64,000 nt of DNA from an uncultured Thalassolituus sp. (GCF_950066645.1 NZ_CATMFB010000017.1:1-64000); one strand, 5' to 3'; positions 1 to 11,035 are shown, counted from the first letter of the stretch. The notes: a model not told the origin generated them from the sequence alone. Numbers and translations are program-made.

Positions 1-109
1 CATTGCCATTACCTGCACTCACGATAACCGCTGTTTCAGCGACCGCGGGGACGGCAACGATCAGTGCTGCGGAGATCAGGGTATTTCTGAGTAAATTGAC
101 TAATTTCAT
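1..109 (-). CDS. N-terminus of a secreted/periplasmic protein (partial, continues past window start); possibly a PstS-like substrate-binding protein
   Basis: Reverse-strand ATG at 109 gives MKLVNLLRNTLISAALIVAVPAVAETAVIVSAGNGN, a typical signal peptide; truncated by window edge. Confidence 0.55.
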   Translation of the reverse strand, partial: MKLVNLLRNTLISAALIVAVPAVAETAVIVSAGNGN

Positions 110-121
110 ACGGCCTTCTCC

Positions 122-1234
122 TTAAAACACCAGTGCCATACCAACGCGGTAAACCATGCCGGACTCACCTTCTGCGCCACCGACGAGTTCTTCATCGTTA
201 CGCTCTGCTTCAATCTTGAAGGCGGTTGCGCTGTCATAGTCGTAGCGGACACCCAGAATTATGCTGTTTTCTTTTGATTCCGCATTTTTCTGGAGTACTC
301 CTACCACGCCGCTTTCCAGCTCATCTTCAGTGGCTACGTAAGTCAGATGGACGGTCGCCATGCCAAAGCGTTGAGCACCTCCGATCATGTAAGACACGCT
401 GTCGTTGAAAATCGCGGTTTCGTGGTCGAGGCTGGTCCACTCAGCAATCGCGGAGGTGGAGCCGTTGTCATAAGAGAACGATGCCTGATAATACTTGGTA
501 TCGGACTCATCGGCAGTAAATTCATCGCCGACGCCAGCCAGAGTTGCTCCCGCGAGGAAGTTATCGAGGGCGCGGCCGGCGGTCGGGTCCAGATCCATTG
601 AGAGCTTGGCGTTGTGATAACTGATGCGCCCGGTGATATCGCCTGATGTCAGGCTGAAGATAGCACCCCGGTTCGGATTCAGATCGAGATAGTATGTGTC
701 ACCGCCTGTTTCAAGGTCGCCACCAAAACGCCCGGTGTAAAGCTGAACATAACCATCCATGCCACCCAGAGTGAAGCGATGGGTCAGATCAATACCATTG
801 AACGAAGACAGAGCGCTCGGCAGGTAAATCAGTGAGGAAGGTGTGATCCAGTTGTAGGCGTATCCAACTTCCAGGAAATCAGAGTAATGGTACGTTGGAG
901 TGCGCAGGCGCCCCATGCGGATATCGGTATTCTCGTTCACTGAGTACGTGAAATATACCCACGAGGCCTCTGTTTTATAGTCATCGGCGCCACGGGATAC
1001 CAGCTGCACAGTTGCAGAGGTTGAATCATTCACCTGCTTAACCAATTGCAGGCCTGCGATGGTCTGGTTCGCAAATGAGAGATCGCTGTCATAGCCGTCA
1101 GACGAGATGTCATCGGTGGACGTTATGCCGGCATTAACGTTCATAAAGCCATTGATCATCAGGTCACCCGCGAGGGCACCTGAACTGATGCCAGCCAGAG
1201 CGACGGCAAGTGCAGCGGATTTAAGTCTGAGCAT
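122..1234 (-). CDS. Outer-membrane porin-like protein
   Basis: Signal peptide MLRLKSAALAVALAGISSGALA, beta-strand-rich sequence, terminal aromatic residue (VGMALVF). Confidence 0.7.
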   Translation of the reverse strand: MLRLKSAALAVALAGISSGALAGDLMINGFMNVNAGITSTDDISSDGYDSDLSFANQTIAGLQLVKQVNDSTSATVQLVSRGADDYKTEASWVYFTYSVNENTDIRMGRLRTPTYHYSDFLEVGYAYNWITPSSLIYLPSALSSFNGIDLTHRFTLGGMDGYVQLYTGRFGGDLETGGDTYYLDLNPNRGAIFSLTSGDITGRISYHNAKLSMDLDPTAGRALDNFLAGATLAGVGDEFTADESDTKYYQASFSYDNGSTSAIAEWTSLDHETAIFNDSVSYMIGGAQRFGMATVHLTYVATEDELESGVVGVLQKNAESKENSIILGVRYDYDSATAFKIEAERNDEELVGGAEGESGMVYRVGMALVF

Positions 1235-1345
1235 ATTAATGATTCCTTACAGGTAAGACTCACTAATAACCCTAGATTAACTTCCTCAGATGGCCTGTCG
1301 GGAGTGTTGCACCAAACCTGACATTCCTGTCAGCTTATATAATCA

Positions 1346-2686
1346 TCAGACTTTTTCGGTCATCGATGTGATGTGCTTGATCTGGCGTGCAATCAGAGAT
1401 TCTGTTTTTTCTGGCAGGCTGTCGAGCCAGTAGGCCGTCTGGCTGCTGCCATGGAAATCGCGGATGGCCGGGCCTTCGGTCCAGATCACGTCGTGTCCAT
1501 GTTCCATCATTTCGATCATGGTCTGGCTGACCAGTATGCGACGCTCTTCGCTCTGAGTTGCAAGGTGTGCCGCCCAGTGCACTGTGTCACCGATGAGGCT
1601 GTACTGAGTAGAAACATCGTCCTGTAAGGGTGCCATCAGGACGGGGCCCCAATGTGCGGCGATGTTAAATTCCAGCGGCAGGATCCCCGCGTTATTTTCT
1701 CGCAGGTAATCTACCAGCCCGGTAAACAGGCGGGCAGCATAAAGGCAGTGCATGGCAGCGTTGCGATCTTTATTCGGAATACCGAACAGCATCACCACGC
1801 CATCGCCCAGAAAGCGGTCGACTTTGCCGTTGTATAGCTTTGCTGCCTGAGTCAGTAAACGGTGGTACTGATTGAGCGTACGCGTTAGCTCTTCTGCAGA
1901 GAGGCGTTGCTGTAGCAGCTCGAGATCCTGGATCTCGATAAACAGCATGGCACAGTCGTAATATTTCATCGGCTCCGGAAACGGACTCTCAGAATTGCCG
2001 ATAAACTGCCCCAGGGCTTCATCCACCGCCTTTTTCTGTTCTTCACGGCGGGCAATTTCTTTCAGGGTATCGTGCAGAGAGCTGAGCTCCGGGTTATCTG
2101 GTCCCATCGGCAGACGCAGGGAGTCACCATCACGCCATTGGTTCAGGCGCAGCTGCAGTTGTCGCAGATAACGGATGTAGCGCTCGCTCAGCAGCCAGCC
2201 TGCAACTCCGCAGATCAGTGTCATCATGGCTGTCACTAGCAATGCGAGTGCGGCGAAACGTCCCGCCGAGGCGGTCGCAGGTGCGGTACTGGTATAGCCT
2301 TCAATCTGCCCGTAGAGGACGCCGTCCTGGCGGATTTCAACGGTAAGAGGCACAAGCCCTTCCTGATTTCTGCCTTTGGTCGCCAGGGGTTTGCCTTCGC
2401 GGTCGAGCAGTCGCAGTGCCGGAATACTGGCACCGGACTGCCACTCATCGAGGGTCAGATTCAGGGTGATTCTGTCGTCGCGAACGAGGCCGGGGGTCAG
2501 CAGGGCACCAAGGTGCTGTAGCTGACGTCTGTCATTGTCATTCTGTTCGCTGACGAGTTGCGTATAGAGGTGATTGTAGGTCACAGCGCTGATGATCACG
2601 CCGGAAAAGAGCACCATGACCGCTGCAAGCAGTCCCGCCCGTTGACTTGTGTTCAGTGTTTCACTGATTGAGCGGAGAATACTCAT
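1346..2686 (-). CDS. Membrane-anchored HAMP + class III adenylate/guanylate cyclase domain protein
   Basis: N-terminal TM/periplasmic region and cyclase motifs (CAMLFIEIQDLE, VDRFLGDGVVMLFG, GDTVHWAAHLA). Confidence 0.75.
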   Translation of the reverse strand: MSILRSISETLNTSQRAGLLAAVMVLFSGVIISAVTYNHLYTQLVSEQNDNDRRQLQHLGALLTPGLVRDDRITLNLTLDEWQSGASIPALRLLDREGKPLATKGRNQEGLVPLTVEIRQDGVLYGQIEGYTSTAPATASAGRFAALALLVTAMMTLICGVAGWLLSERYIRYLRQLQLRLNQWRDGDSLRLPMGPDNPELSSLHDTLKEIARREEQKKAVDEALGQFIGNSESPFPEPMKYYDCAMLFIEIQDLELLQQRLSAEELTRTLNQYHRLLTQAAKLYNGKVDRFLGDGVVMLFGIPNKDRNAAMHCLYAARLFTGLVDYLRENNAGILPLEFNIAAHWGPVLMAPLQDDVSTQYSLIGDTVHWAAHLATQSEERRILVSQTMIEMMEHGHDVIWTEGPAIRDFHGSSQTAYWLDSLPEKTESLIARQIKHITSMTEKV

Positions 2687-2864
2687 GTCACAACCTGAAA
2701 TTTCGAAATTTTCCTTAACTTTAGTGATATTATATGCCGCCCCTGCCGTAACACCAGTGAAGTGTCCCGAATGGGTGAACGAATCGACAATCCGGTCGCG
2801 TGCTGAGCGGCCGGAAAACAGAATCCGATAGATTGAATAACCGAATTAGCTACGAGGAAAGATC

Positions 2865-3035
2865 ATGAGTGATGTGAAACAGTCTCTGCAGGAAAAGCTG
2901 GAAAAGTTGGAAAAAGGCCTGTTCCTGATGAGTGTCGACCGTGTTCGCGCTCTGTCTGTTCACGAAACCGTTGAACTGATCGAAGAACTGCGCGCTGTTG
3001 TCGCCGCAGCAAAATCTGACGCAGACAAGCTCTGA
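2865..3035 (+). CDS. Small 56-aa coiled-coil-like protein upstream of serB
   Basis: ATG at 2865 with upstream GAGGAAAG; MSDVKQSLQEKLEKLEKGLFLMSVDRVRALSVHETVELIEELRAVVAAAKSDADKL; below the size cut-off of the ORF track. Confidence 0.6.
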   Translation: MSDVKQSLQEKLEKLEKGLFLMSVDRVRALSVHETVELIEELRAVVAAAKSDADKL

Positions 3036-3064
3036 GATTCTGCCAGCGATAACAGGAAGCGTCT

Positions 3065-4273
3065 GTGACTGAATTGGTATTGATCCGGGTAACTGGTGCT
3101 GACAGGCCCGGAGTCACTGCAACCATCAGCAGTATTCTCGCTCAGTACGATGTCACCATCATGGACATCGGGCAGGCGGAAATACATGACACCCTGTCTC
3201 TGGGGATTCTGGCGGCGATTCCTTCGCGTGCTGAGTCCGCACCGGTGCTCAAGGATGTGCTGTTTAAAGTGCATGAACTTGGGCTGTCGGTCAGTTTCAC
3301 ACCGGTTACCCCTGAGAGTTACGACCACTGGGTGGCTCAGCAGGGTAAGCCCCGCCATATCATTACCCTGTTGGCCCGCACGATCGAAGCCGGTGCCATT
3401 GCGCGGGTGACCACGATTGCAGCCGAGCACGGCCTGAATATTGACCAGATCAATCGTTTGTCTGGCCGGGTGCCGTTAGATAACGTCGCAGACACTACCC
3501 GCGCGTGCGTCGAGTTTTCGGTACGCGGTGCCGCAGATCAGGCGACCATGCGTGCCCAGTTCCTCGAAGCCGCCAATGAATTGGGCGTCGATATCGCCTT
3601 CCAGGAAGACGACATGTTCCGTCGTACCCGTCGGCTGGTGTGTTTTGATATGGATTCGACCCTGATCGAAACCGAGGTCATCGATGAGCTGGCCCACGCG
3701 GCAGGCGTGGGTGAACAGGTCGCGGAAATCACTGAGCGTGCAATGCAGGGCGAACTCGACTTTACCCAGAGCTTCGAGCAACGGGTGGCCTTGCTGAAAG
3801 GTCTGAGCGGTGATGTTCTGGAAGGCATTGCGGAGCGTCTGCCAGTGACTGAGGGGGCAGAGCGCCTTATCAGCAATCTGCGCGCACTGGGCTATAAAAC
3901 GGCCATTCTCTCAGGTGGATTCAACTACTTTGGCCGCTATCTGCAGAAACGACTGGGTATTGATTACGTTTTCGCCAACGAGCTGGAAATGGAAGATAAC
4001 CTGGTGACCGGCCGTGTGACCGGACGTGTGGTAGATGGTCAGCGTAAGGCTGAACTGCTGCGCGAGCTGGCTGATCAGGAAGGCATTCGTCTGGAGCAGA
4101 CGATAGCCGTCGGCGATGGCGCCAATGACCTGCCGATGCTGTCGATTGCCGGTCTGGGTATTGCGTTCCGGGCGAAGCCTCTGGTCCGCGAAAATGCCAA
4201 GCACTCCATCTCAACGCTGGGACTGGATGGCATTCTCTACCTTCTCGGGTATCACGACCGCGATATCCACTGA
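3065..4273 (+). CDS. serB: Phosphoserine phosphatase with N-terminal ACT domains
   Basis: ACT-like N-terminus, HAD motifs CFDMDSTLIETE, AILSGGFNYF, VGDGANDLPML. Confidence 0.93.
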   Translation: MTELVLIRVTGADRPGVTATISSILAQYDVTIMDIGQAEIHDTLSLGILAAIPSRAESAPVLKDVLFKVHELGLSVSFTPVTPESYDHWVAQQGKPRHIITLLARTIEAGAIARVTTIAAEHGLNIDQINRLSGRVPLDNVADTTRACVEFSVRGAADQATMRAQFLEAANELGVDIAFQEDDMFRRTRRLVCFDMDSTLIETEVIDELAHAAGVGEQVAEITERAMQGELDFTQSFEQRVALLKGLSGDVLEGIAERLPVTEGAERLISNLRALGYKTAILSGGFNYFGRYLQKRLGIDYVFANELEMEDNLVTGRVTGRVVDGQRKAELLRELADQEGIRLEQTIAVGDGANDLPMLSIAGLGIAFRAKPLVRENAKHSISTLGLDGILYLLGYHDRDIH

Positions 4274-4288
4274 CAGGTTGCCGGAGGT

Positions 4289-6388
4289 TCAGCCTCCGGC
4301 GTCTTCGTCCGAGAAATCATACGTCATACCGGCCTGTGGGCCCTGGACGTAATAGCCCTGAATAAAGTGCACGCCATATTGCCAGATGCTGGACACAGCT
4401 GAAGCGCTTTCAACGAAGGGCGCGATACTCTTCTTGCCGCGTTCATGGATGTCGCCCAACAGCTGCTTGAGTACTTTTCCGCTCTGGGGATTATTCTCAA
4501 GCTCCTGAGTAAACGAACCATCGATCTTAACGTAATCCAGGTCCACCTTCTCGAGCAGATCCATCGGTGACAGTTCACAGCCAAAGCGGCTGACAGCTGT
4601 GCGGATACCGACGGCATGCATCTGATAACAGAAACGTTTCGCCGGAGCGATATGCCGTACGGCGTCCTCTTCTGTCATCTGGAAAATCACTGAGTCATGC
4701 TTCAGCTCCGCCGCTTTCAGAGCAACCTGCACCCAACCAGCCAGGCCATCATCACGTAGCGAGGCACCGGTCAGGTTAATAAAAATCCGGGTCTGGTTGC
4801 CTTTGCGCTGATGAACAGAAAGCAATTTGGTGGCGTGAAGAATCACCCAGCGATCTACTTTGCGTTTCAGTTCATCACTGATATCTGCGCTCAGCAGGAA
4901 GTCACCTGCGGAAATCTCGCTACCGTCTTTGTCGGGCATACGCAGCAGAACTTCGTAGTGCTCGGCATCTTCGCCACGCAGATTGATCAGAGGCTGGAAC
5001 AGCAGTTTCAGGCGATTAGTTCTGACAGCTTCTGCCAGTTCGTCTTCCGCTTTGCGGAGTTCCTGTTCCTGATGCTCGTCTTCCGGCATGTAGAGATGGA
5101 TGCCGTTGCCGGTTCTGTCGCCTTCGCTGACCGCTTCGGCCGCATTATGGGCCTGCTGCAATGCTTCGGCAGCGGCAGGGCTGTTGTCTGTGATTAGGGT
5201 AATACCGACACTGATGGTTGGTCTGATGGTCTGCTGTTCGAGATCAACCAGCAGGCCTGCAATGGCATCGACCAGCGCCTGTGCTCGCTGCTGAGCTTCT
5301 TCTGGCTGACGCCCTGGCATCATCCAGGCAAACGCTTCATCACTGATACGGGCGGTAATATCATACTGAATGGCATGTTCACTGAGGCACGCAGCAACCG
5401 CGCGTATGACTTCATCCGACTGCTGAATACCAACCGCACGTTTGATGTTGTCAAAGCCATCGACAGAAATGTACATCAGGGTGCTGTAACTTTTCTCAAG
5501 AACGGCCTGGTCAATCGCCCGGGTCAGGCGCTCCACGAAATAGTTCTTGTTATAAAGGTTGGTAGTGGCGTCACGTATACGCAGCTCATCCAGCTCAGCC
5601 TCAAGTACCTGAGTGCTTTCTTCACGCTTGATCTGCAGTTGCGTACAGGTTTCGTCGGCATACATCGCTTCACTGAACGACATCTGCATTGGGAAGTGAG
5701 AGCCATCAGGCAGGGCTCCGGTCAGGTGCAGAACGCGCCCCTCCGGTACCACGCCCTGATATTCTTTCAGGAAGGCTTTGAAGTCGCCCTGACTTTCAGC
5801 AGCGACCATATCCATGACCGGCATTCCTTCAAGTTCTTCGACCGAGTCATAGCCAAACATTTCCAGATACGCCTGGTTTGCGTAAACGTGCATGCCATCG
5901 TGTACGTAGGCAATGGGGTCACGCGAGCTTTCAAGCAGCAGACGGCAGCGTTTTTCTGCTTCGCGCAAACGGATCTGCAGAACCCGGATATCCTGACGTA
6001 CACGCAACTGCTGAACTTCGCGTTGAATCATCAGCACCAGTGTATTGCTTTCTTCAAACGCCACCATGCCGGCGACACCCCGCAACAGGGCAGTCTCGTG
6101 CAGCATAGGTTCAACTTTACGGGGGGCGAGAATCAGTGGGATGTCGAGGTTCAGGCGATTAACCTGGTTTATCAACTCGCTGAAATCGATGCCATCCAGT
6201 TCGGGGTCGGCAACGATGACATCCCAGCGCGTAGCGCGGATGCTGTCTTCAAACTGTTGATGAGATGTGACCGTCTGTGCCCGGGTGGCCGAGCCGGAAT
6301 TGCGGATCAGGCTGATCAGCTGTTCGGCATCGTTCTGGGTTTGCGTCAGCAGCAGCAAGTGCAGCGTATCGCGGGTGGAGACGGACAT
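4289..6388 (-). CDS. fimX: FimX-like REC/PAS/degenerate GGDEF-EAL protein
   Basis: PAS, GGDEF-position ISDEAF, EAL-position EVLLRM, adjacent to serB as in Pseudomonas fimX; start placed at MSVSTRD. Confidence 0.75.
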   Translation of the reverse strand: MSVSTRDTLHLLLLTQTQNDAEQLISLIRNSGSATRAQTVTSHQQFEDSIRATRWDVIVADPELDGIDFSELINQVNRLNLDIPLILAPRKVEPMLHETALLRGVAGMVAFEESNTLVLMIQREVQQLRVRQDIRVLQIRLREAEKRCRLLLESSRDPIAYVHDGMHVYANQAYLEMFGYDSVEELEGMPVMDMVAAESQGDFKAFLKEYQGVVPEGRVLHLTGALPDGSHFPMQMSFSEAMYADETCTQLQIKREESTQVLEAELDELRIRDATTNLYNKNYFVERLTRAIDQAVLEKSYSTLMYISVDGFDNIKRAVGIQQSDEVIRAVAACLSEHAIQYDITARISDEAFAWMMPGRQPEEAQQRAQALVDAIAGLLVDLEQQTIRPTISVGITLITDNSPAAAEALQQAHNAAEAVSEGDRTGNGIHLYMPEDEHQEQELRKAEDELAEAVRTNRLKLLFQPLINLRGEDAEHYEVLLRMPDKDGSEISAGDFLLSADISDELKRKVDRWVILHATKLLSVHQRKGNQTRIFINLTGASLRDDGLAGWVQVALKAAELKHDSVIFQMTEEDAVRHIAPAKRFCYQMHAVGIRTAVSRFGCELSPMDLLEKVDLDYVKIDGSFTQELENNPQSGKVLKQLLGDIHERGKKSIAPFVESASAVSSIWQYGVHFIQGYYVQGPQAGMTYDFSDEDAGG

Positions 6389-6485
6389 AGTGACCTCAGT
6401 GACGGAAAACCTAGGATTATAAAATGGCTGGCGCGCGTAAAAAACGCCAGAAAGTGACAAAGCTTGTCACTTTGTGTTCAAGGTC

Positions 6486-8312
6486 TCAGAGTTTGTTCCA
6501 GAGAGAGTCGAAATCGTCTTCGATCAGACTTGAGCCGGCCCGAGAGACTGGCTGCTGCGTGGCTGGCGTCATGCCTGCGGCGCGGAACTGGAACTGACCA
6601 AAACTGCTGGTAGAGGTCAGGCTGCGGCTCAACTGATAGCGTCCCTGCAGCTCATTATGCTGAAGCTCTATCTTGTTGCCGGTACGGAATGGAATACGTG
6701 GCAGAAGTACCGTTGCGGGCTGGGCAATGGCCTTGATGGCTGGCAGTACCAGCGCGCGCATCTGTGGTCCGTTACTGCCGGTTTTCTGCAGTAAACGGGC
6801 GGCAGCAACCTCGGCTTTGGGTGCCAGAAGCTCGACCCCCAGTTGTGTTCCCTGATCACGCAGATGACGGATCCAGCGGATGACACCGACAGACCAGTGG
6901 CGGACACCGGATTCCTGAATACCTATCAGCTCACCGGCCTGAATCGACGAAGGAACTTCGCCTTCCCAGTGCAGGCAGTAGCCGCCGGGGCTGGTATTGA
7001 TCAGAACGACCGGATAGTTACTGTAGCGGACATCACTTTCACGGGCCGGGGAATTCTGGCCTTTGTGTTTGTTGATGAACTCGATGGCATCCAGATTCAT
7101 GCTTGAGTTTTCTGGCATACGTGCGCTGCCACCGGCATCAAAGGCGTCGGCCCAGATGTCATCGGAGGCGACCCGGCCGGTATCAACTGAGCGGCCGGTA
7201 TTCTGATCGCCCTCATAGGCACTCGGTTTGAAACCGAGCATGACCTGTTCGAAATCGCGGCGACCCGCCGTAAAGTAATGCAGTGCAGACAATCCCACAC
7301 ACACGGTCAGCTTGCCTTCGGTAGGCTGGCGCCGGAATGAACGCTGCCAGTGGATTCCCCAGGCCTGTACGGCGTGTGACACCAGGGTGTCGCTCATTTT
7401 GTCGGGAACCACGACGTCAGCATTGTCATCTGCTGCTGAGCGGTTCCAGCTCTTAAGACCATTCACCAGCTTGTTGGCGTTCAGGCTGCGGAAACTGGCT
7501 TTCTGTGCATCGCGGAGGTGGTGACGGTACTGGCCGGCACGGTCACGGTGCAGGTTAATGATGAAGAGCGCGCTTTCGTCGTCGGCAGGCGTCAGCTCAA
7601 CCTGTTCAGACCAGAGTTCGCAGGCTTCATAAATCATGGCCAGATCCTGCTGGCGCAGGTTGCTGGGCTTAACAGTGCCGAGCAGATGAATGCGTACAAA
7701 CACATCTTTGATACTGGTCGCAGTGCAGAGTCTGTTCTGCTGATCTTCGATCTCCAGCTTCTGCAGACGACGTGCCTCAGCCATCAGATACATCTGGTTG
7801 ATATCAAGCCAGGATCGCTCTGGTGGCTGACAATAGAGCTGGAATGCCCGCAGGATGGTCTGTGAGCTGTCGGAGATTGCCCGGTGAAGTGCCGTTGGCA
7901 GATGGCGTGGCGTTTTCTCGCCAGAGGCCATATGTTGCAGGGTATGCGCAACGACCAGCTTGTAGCCAGTGGCCAGATGTCCCTGCAGAGCCTGACTCAG
8001 ATTAGCAATTTTGAGCTGCTTATCATTCAGTGAGATTGATGATTGCAGGAAATGCTTATTCAGAACGGTACAGACTGAATAGATATACGGCCGGATAATC
8101 TCCAAGAACTCAAATCGGGTTGCCGCATGAGTTTTCCAGTTGTTCAGCTCGCGGATTGCCTGGTACAGGCGTCGTGACGCTTCCCCGGTGTTGGCCATGG
8201 GTAATGACTTGGCCCATTCGGAAAAGCTCTGTGCATTGGGTGCACAGAAAGACAGCTCTGTCTGACTGACCGTAGGGATATGTAATCTGATCGGTGAGTG
8301 TTGGCTGTCCAT
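6486..8312 (-). CDS. PilZ-domain-containing protein
   Basis: C-terminal PilZ-like segment (DVRYSNYPVVLINTSPGGYCLHW...IGIQESGVRHWSVGVIRWIR); start placed at MDSQHSP. Confidence 0.6.
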   Translation of the reverse strand: MDSQHSPIRLHIPTVSQTELSFCAPNAQSFSEWAKSLPMANTGEASRRLYQAIRELNNWKTHAATRFEFLEIIRPYIYSVCTVLNKHFLQSSISLNDKQLKIANLSQALQGHLATGYKLVVAHTLQHMASGEKTPRHLPTALHRAISDSSQTILRAFQLYCQPPERSWLDINQMYLMAEARRLQKLEIEDQQNRLCTATSIKDVFVRIHLLGTVKPSNLRQQDLAMIYEACELWSEQVELTPADDESALFIINLHRDRAGQYRHHLRDAQKASFRSLNANKLVNGLKSWNRSAADDNADVVVPDKMSDTLVSHAVQAWGIHWQRSFRRQPTEGKLTVCVGLSALHYFTAGRRDFEQVMLGFKPSAYEGDQNTGRSVDTGRVASDDIWADAFDAGGSARMPENSSMNLDAIEFINKHKGQNSPARESDVRYSNYPVVLINTSPGGYCLHWEGEVPSSIQAGELIGIQESGVRHWSVGVIRWIRHLRDQGTQLGVELLAPKAEVAAARLLQKTGSNGPQMRALVLPAIKAIAQPATVLLPRIPFRTGNKIELQHNELQGRYQLSRSLTSTSSFGQFQFRAAGMTPATQQPVSRAGSSLIEDDFDSLWNKL

Positions 8313-8452
8313 GCAATCCTGCTGATTATTTTGTACCTGAGAAAAAGTATATAGCCCTGATGGCGTGTTTTTTCCAGCTCTAACCTGCAATTAAATCGTT
8401 TAACGCGAAGAATGTGAATTGTGTTTACATTCGGTCGCTGCCAAATAGTGCG

Positions 8453-9520
8453 TTATTGGCCCGAAGTGAGTGATATATAAGGAACTTTATATGGCTCACC
8501 GGCAATTTCTCTGACCAGTTGCGGAACAAGATAACCGGGCAGGGTACTGCGTAATTGATGGTGCAGTCGCAATGCCGTGTCGTCGCCACTATCAAAGTGG
8601 TGAGTTCCCGTCACCGGATCGGGGAGGTGAAGGTAATAGGGTGTGATGCCAAAAGCAAACAAACGTTCGCTTAAATCAGAAAGAATCATTAGATCATCAT
8701 TTACGCCTTTCAGAAGCACTGCTTGATTTAATAGCCATGTCCCTGAATTTCTTAATAATTTTAATGGTTCTTTGTGCGCTGGGGTCAGTTCGTCCGGGTG
8801 ATTAATATGTAATACCACCACAGTGTTCAGGCGCGATATTTCCAGGCGACGGATAAGGGCGTCGGTAATACGTTCAGGGATAACGACGGGTAACCGGCTG
8901 TGAATACGCAGGCGGGTCAGATGTGGAATCGCCTCCGCCAGGCTGATCAGTTCCGACAATGCATCATCCTGCAGCATCAGAGGATCGCCACCACTGAGAA
9001 TCAGCTCGCTGATGCTGCTGTCTGCGGCAATGTACTCCAGCGCCTGCTGCCAGTCGCGGCGGCCAAGGCGGTTAGCTGAATAATCAAAGTGGCGCCGGAA
9101 ACAATAGCGACAGTTGATCGCGCAGCCTCCGGTCGCCAGCATCAGTGCGCGGCCCTGATACTTGTGAATAATGCCCTGGCGGGCATTACTGTGCTTTTCC
9201 GCCAGTGGGTCGGGCACGTAAGCCTCCACCTGCTGATTTTCGTCGGCGCGGGGTAGTACTTGCAACAACAGCGGATCGCGCGGGTCTCCGGGCTTCATCA
9301 GTGCGGCGTAACCGGGCGGCACCAGAACCGGAAACTGCTTAACGGCGGCTTTAATGGCGTCGCCTGCAATCAGTTCCGGTGAGAGTTGCAGGTACTCAAG
9401 CAGAGATCCGGCATCACGGAATGAAGCAGCAAGAATACTCTGCCAGTCGGCATGATCGGATGCCGGGACAGAGGAGCCGGATCGGGTTATGATACGCACC
9501 TGATTCAGTGTTCCTGACAA
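8453..9520 (-). CDS. epmB: EF-P beta-lysylation protein, radical SAM lysine 2,3-aminomutase family
   Basis: CAINCRYCFRRHF radical SAM motif, divergent from efp. Confidence 0.92.
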   Translation of the reverse strand: MSGTLNQVRIITRSGSSVPASDHADWQSILAASFRDAGSLLEYLQLSPELIAGDAIKAAVKQFPVLVPPGYAALMKPGDPRDPLLLQVLPRADENQQVEAYVPDPLAEKHSNARQGIIHKYQGRALMLATGGCAINCRYCFRRHFDYSANRLGRRDWQQALEYIAADSSISELILSGGDPLMLQDDALSELISLAEAIPHLTRLRIHSRLPVVIPERITDALIRRLEISRLNTVVVLHINHPDELTPAHKEPLKLLRNSGTWLLNQAVLLKGVNDDLMILSDLSERLFAFGITPYYLHLPDPVTGTHHFDSGDDTALRLHHQLRSTLPGYLVPQLVREIAGEPYKVPYISLTSGQ

Positions 9521-9538
9521 TATTAAGTGGAAGTCGAA

Positions 9539-10105
9539 ATGGCTAACTATTCTACCAACGAATTTAAATCAGGTCTCAAAGTGATGCTCGACAACGAGCC
9601 TTGCTCCATTATTGAGAACGAGTACGTCAAGCCGGGCAAAGGCCAGGCATTCAACCGCGTGAAGCTGCGCAACCTGCGCAACGGTCGTGTTGTTGAAAAA
9701 ACCTTCAAGTCCGGCGACAGCCTCGAAGGCGCGGATGTGATGGAAATCGATATGGAGTATCTCTATACCGATGGTGAGTTCTGGCACTTCATGGCAACCG
9801 ATGGTTCTTTCGAGCAGCACGGTGCTTCTGCTGAAGCGGTCGGTGAAACTGTGAAATGGCTGAAAGAGCAGGACGTCTACGCGGTTACTCTGTTCAATGG
9901 CGCGGTTCTGACCGTGGCGCCACCGAATTTTGTTGAACTTGAAGTCGTTGAGACTGATCCCGGTGTGAAGGGTGACACAGCCAACGGTGGCAGCAAGCCA
10001 GCGACACTGAGCACCGGTGCTGTGGTTAAAGTGCCACTATTCATCAACATTGGTGAAGTTCTGAAAATTGACACCCGCACAGGCGATTACGTCAGCCGTG
10101 CCTGA
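9539..10105 (+). CDS. efp: Elongation factor P
   Basis: [46 protein letters not shown]; context with epmB/epmA. Confidence 0.97.
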   Translation: MANYSTNEFKSGLKVMLDNEPCSIIENEYVKPGKGQAFNRVKLRNLRNGRVVEKTFKSGDSLEGADVMEIDMEYLYTDGEFWHFMATDGSFEQHGASAEAVGETVKWLKEQDVYAVTLFNGAVLTVAPPNFVELEVVETDPGVKGDTANGGSKPATLSTGAVVKVPLFINIGEVLKIDTRTGDYVSRA

Positions 10106-11033
10106 TCAGAACCTCTGGAAACCTTCCTGTACCCGGGCTGCACTTGCAGCCCGGGCTGCGTTTTACCGCAGCATAAGGACGTTTTTTGCAGAACGGGACG
10201 TGCTGGAGGTTGAGACTCCATTGCTAAGCAGCGCCCCGGTGTCTGACCCCAATATTGAGCCCATGCAGACTGTTGAAGGTCGTTGGCTGCATACCTCTCC
10301 CGAATACGCGATGAAGCGTCTGCTCTGTGCTGGTAGCGGCGATATCTGGCAGCTCTGCAAAGTGTTCCGCGCCGGTGAGGCTGGCCGTCGCCACAATCCT
10401 GAATTTTCCATGCTGGAATGGTACCGGCTGGGCTGGACGCTGGATCAGCTGATGGACGAAGTCCGCGATCTGGTGCGAACCCTGTTTCAGCCCCGCTGGG
10501 CCGAGCTGCCGGAGCTGCGCATCAGCTATGACACAGCGCTGAGACAGTACGCCGGATTGGATGTCCACAATGCGTCTCCGGAAGAGGTTGCCGCATTGGG
10601 TATTCAGACCGCAGGCCAGGATTTGCAGCTCGGTCGTGACGGCTGGCTGGATGTCATTATGTCGCACCTGGTTGAACCGGCACTGCCGCAGGATACTCTG
10701 GTCTTTATTTCCGGGTTCCCTGCCTCTCAGGCCGCACTTGCCCGGGTAGCGAGAGCGCCAGATGGGCATCTTGTCGCGCAGCGTTTCGAGTTATTTTTTA
10801 ATGGCACCGAGCTGGCGAACGGTTATCACGAACTGACGGATCCCGAAGAGCAGCGCCGCCGCTTTGACAATGAATCCCGGGGCCGGCCAGTTGATGAACG
10901 ACTGCTGGCGGCCATGGTGTCCGGACTGCCCGACTGCTCTGGGGTCGCCATGGGCGCAGACCGCCTGTTGATGCACCTGACAGGCAGCCCGGCGATTGCC
11001 GATGTTATCAGCTTTGACTGGCACAGGGCCTGA
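10068..11033 (+). CDS. epmA: EF-P lysine lysyltransferase (LysRS paralog); true start may be the GTG near 10098
   Basis: Class II aaRS motifs ([56 protein letters not shown]). Confidence 0.92.
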   Translation: MTPAQAITSAVPDQNLWKPSCTRAALAARAAFYRSIRTFFAERDVLEVETPLLSSAPVSDPNIEPMQTVEGRWLHTSPEYAMKRLLCAGSGDIWQLCKVFRAGEAGRRHNPEFSMLEWYRLGWTLDQLMDEVRDLVRTLFQPRWAELPELRISYDTALRQYAGLDVHNASPEEVAALGIQTAGQDLQLGRDGWLDVIMSHLVEPALPQDTLVFISGFPASQAALARVARAPDGHLVAQRFELFFNGTELANGYHELTDPEEQRRRFDNESRGRPVDERLLAAMVSGLPDCSGVAMGADRLLMHLTGSPAIADVISFDWHRA

Positions 11034-11035
11034 TC

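Noticed and set aside
5375-6457. 360-aa plus-strand ORF antisense to fimX
   Set aside because: The minus-strand frame has clear PAS/GGDEF/EAL homology; the antisense frame is open by codon bias only.
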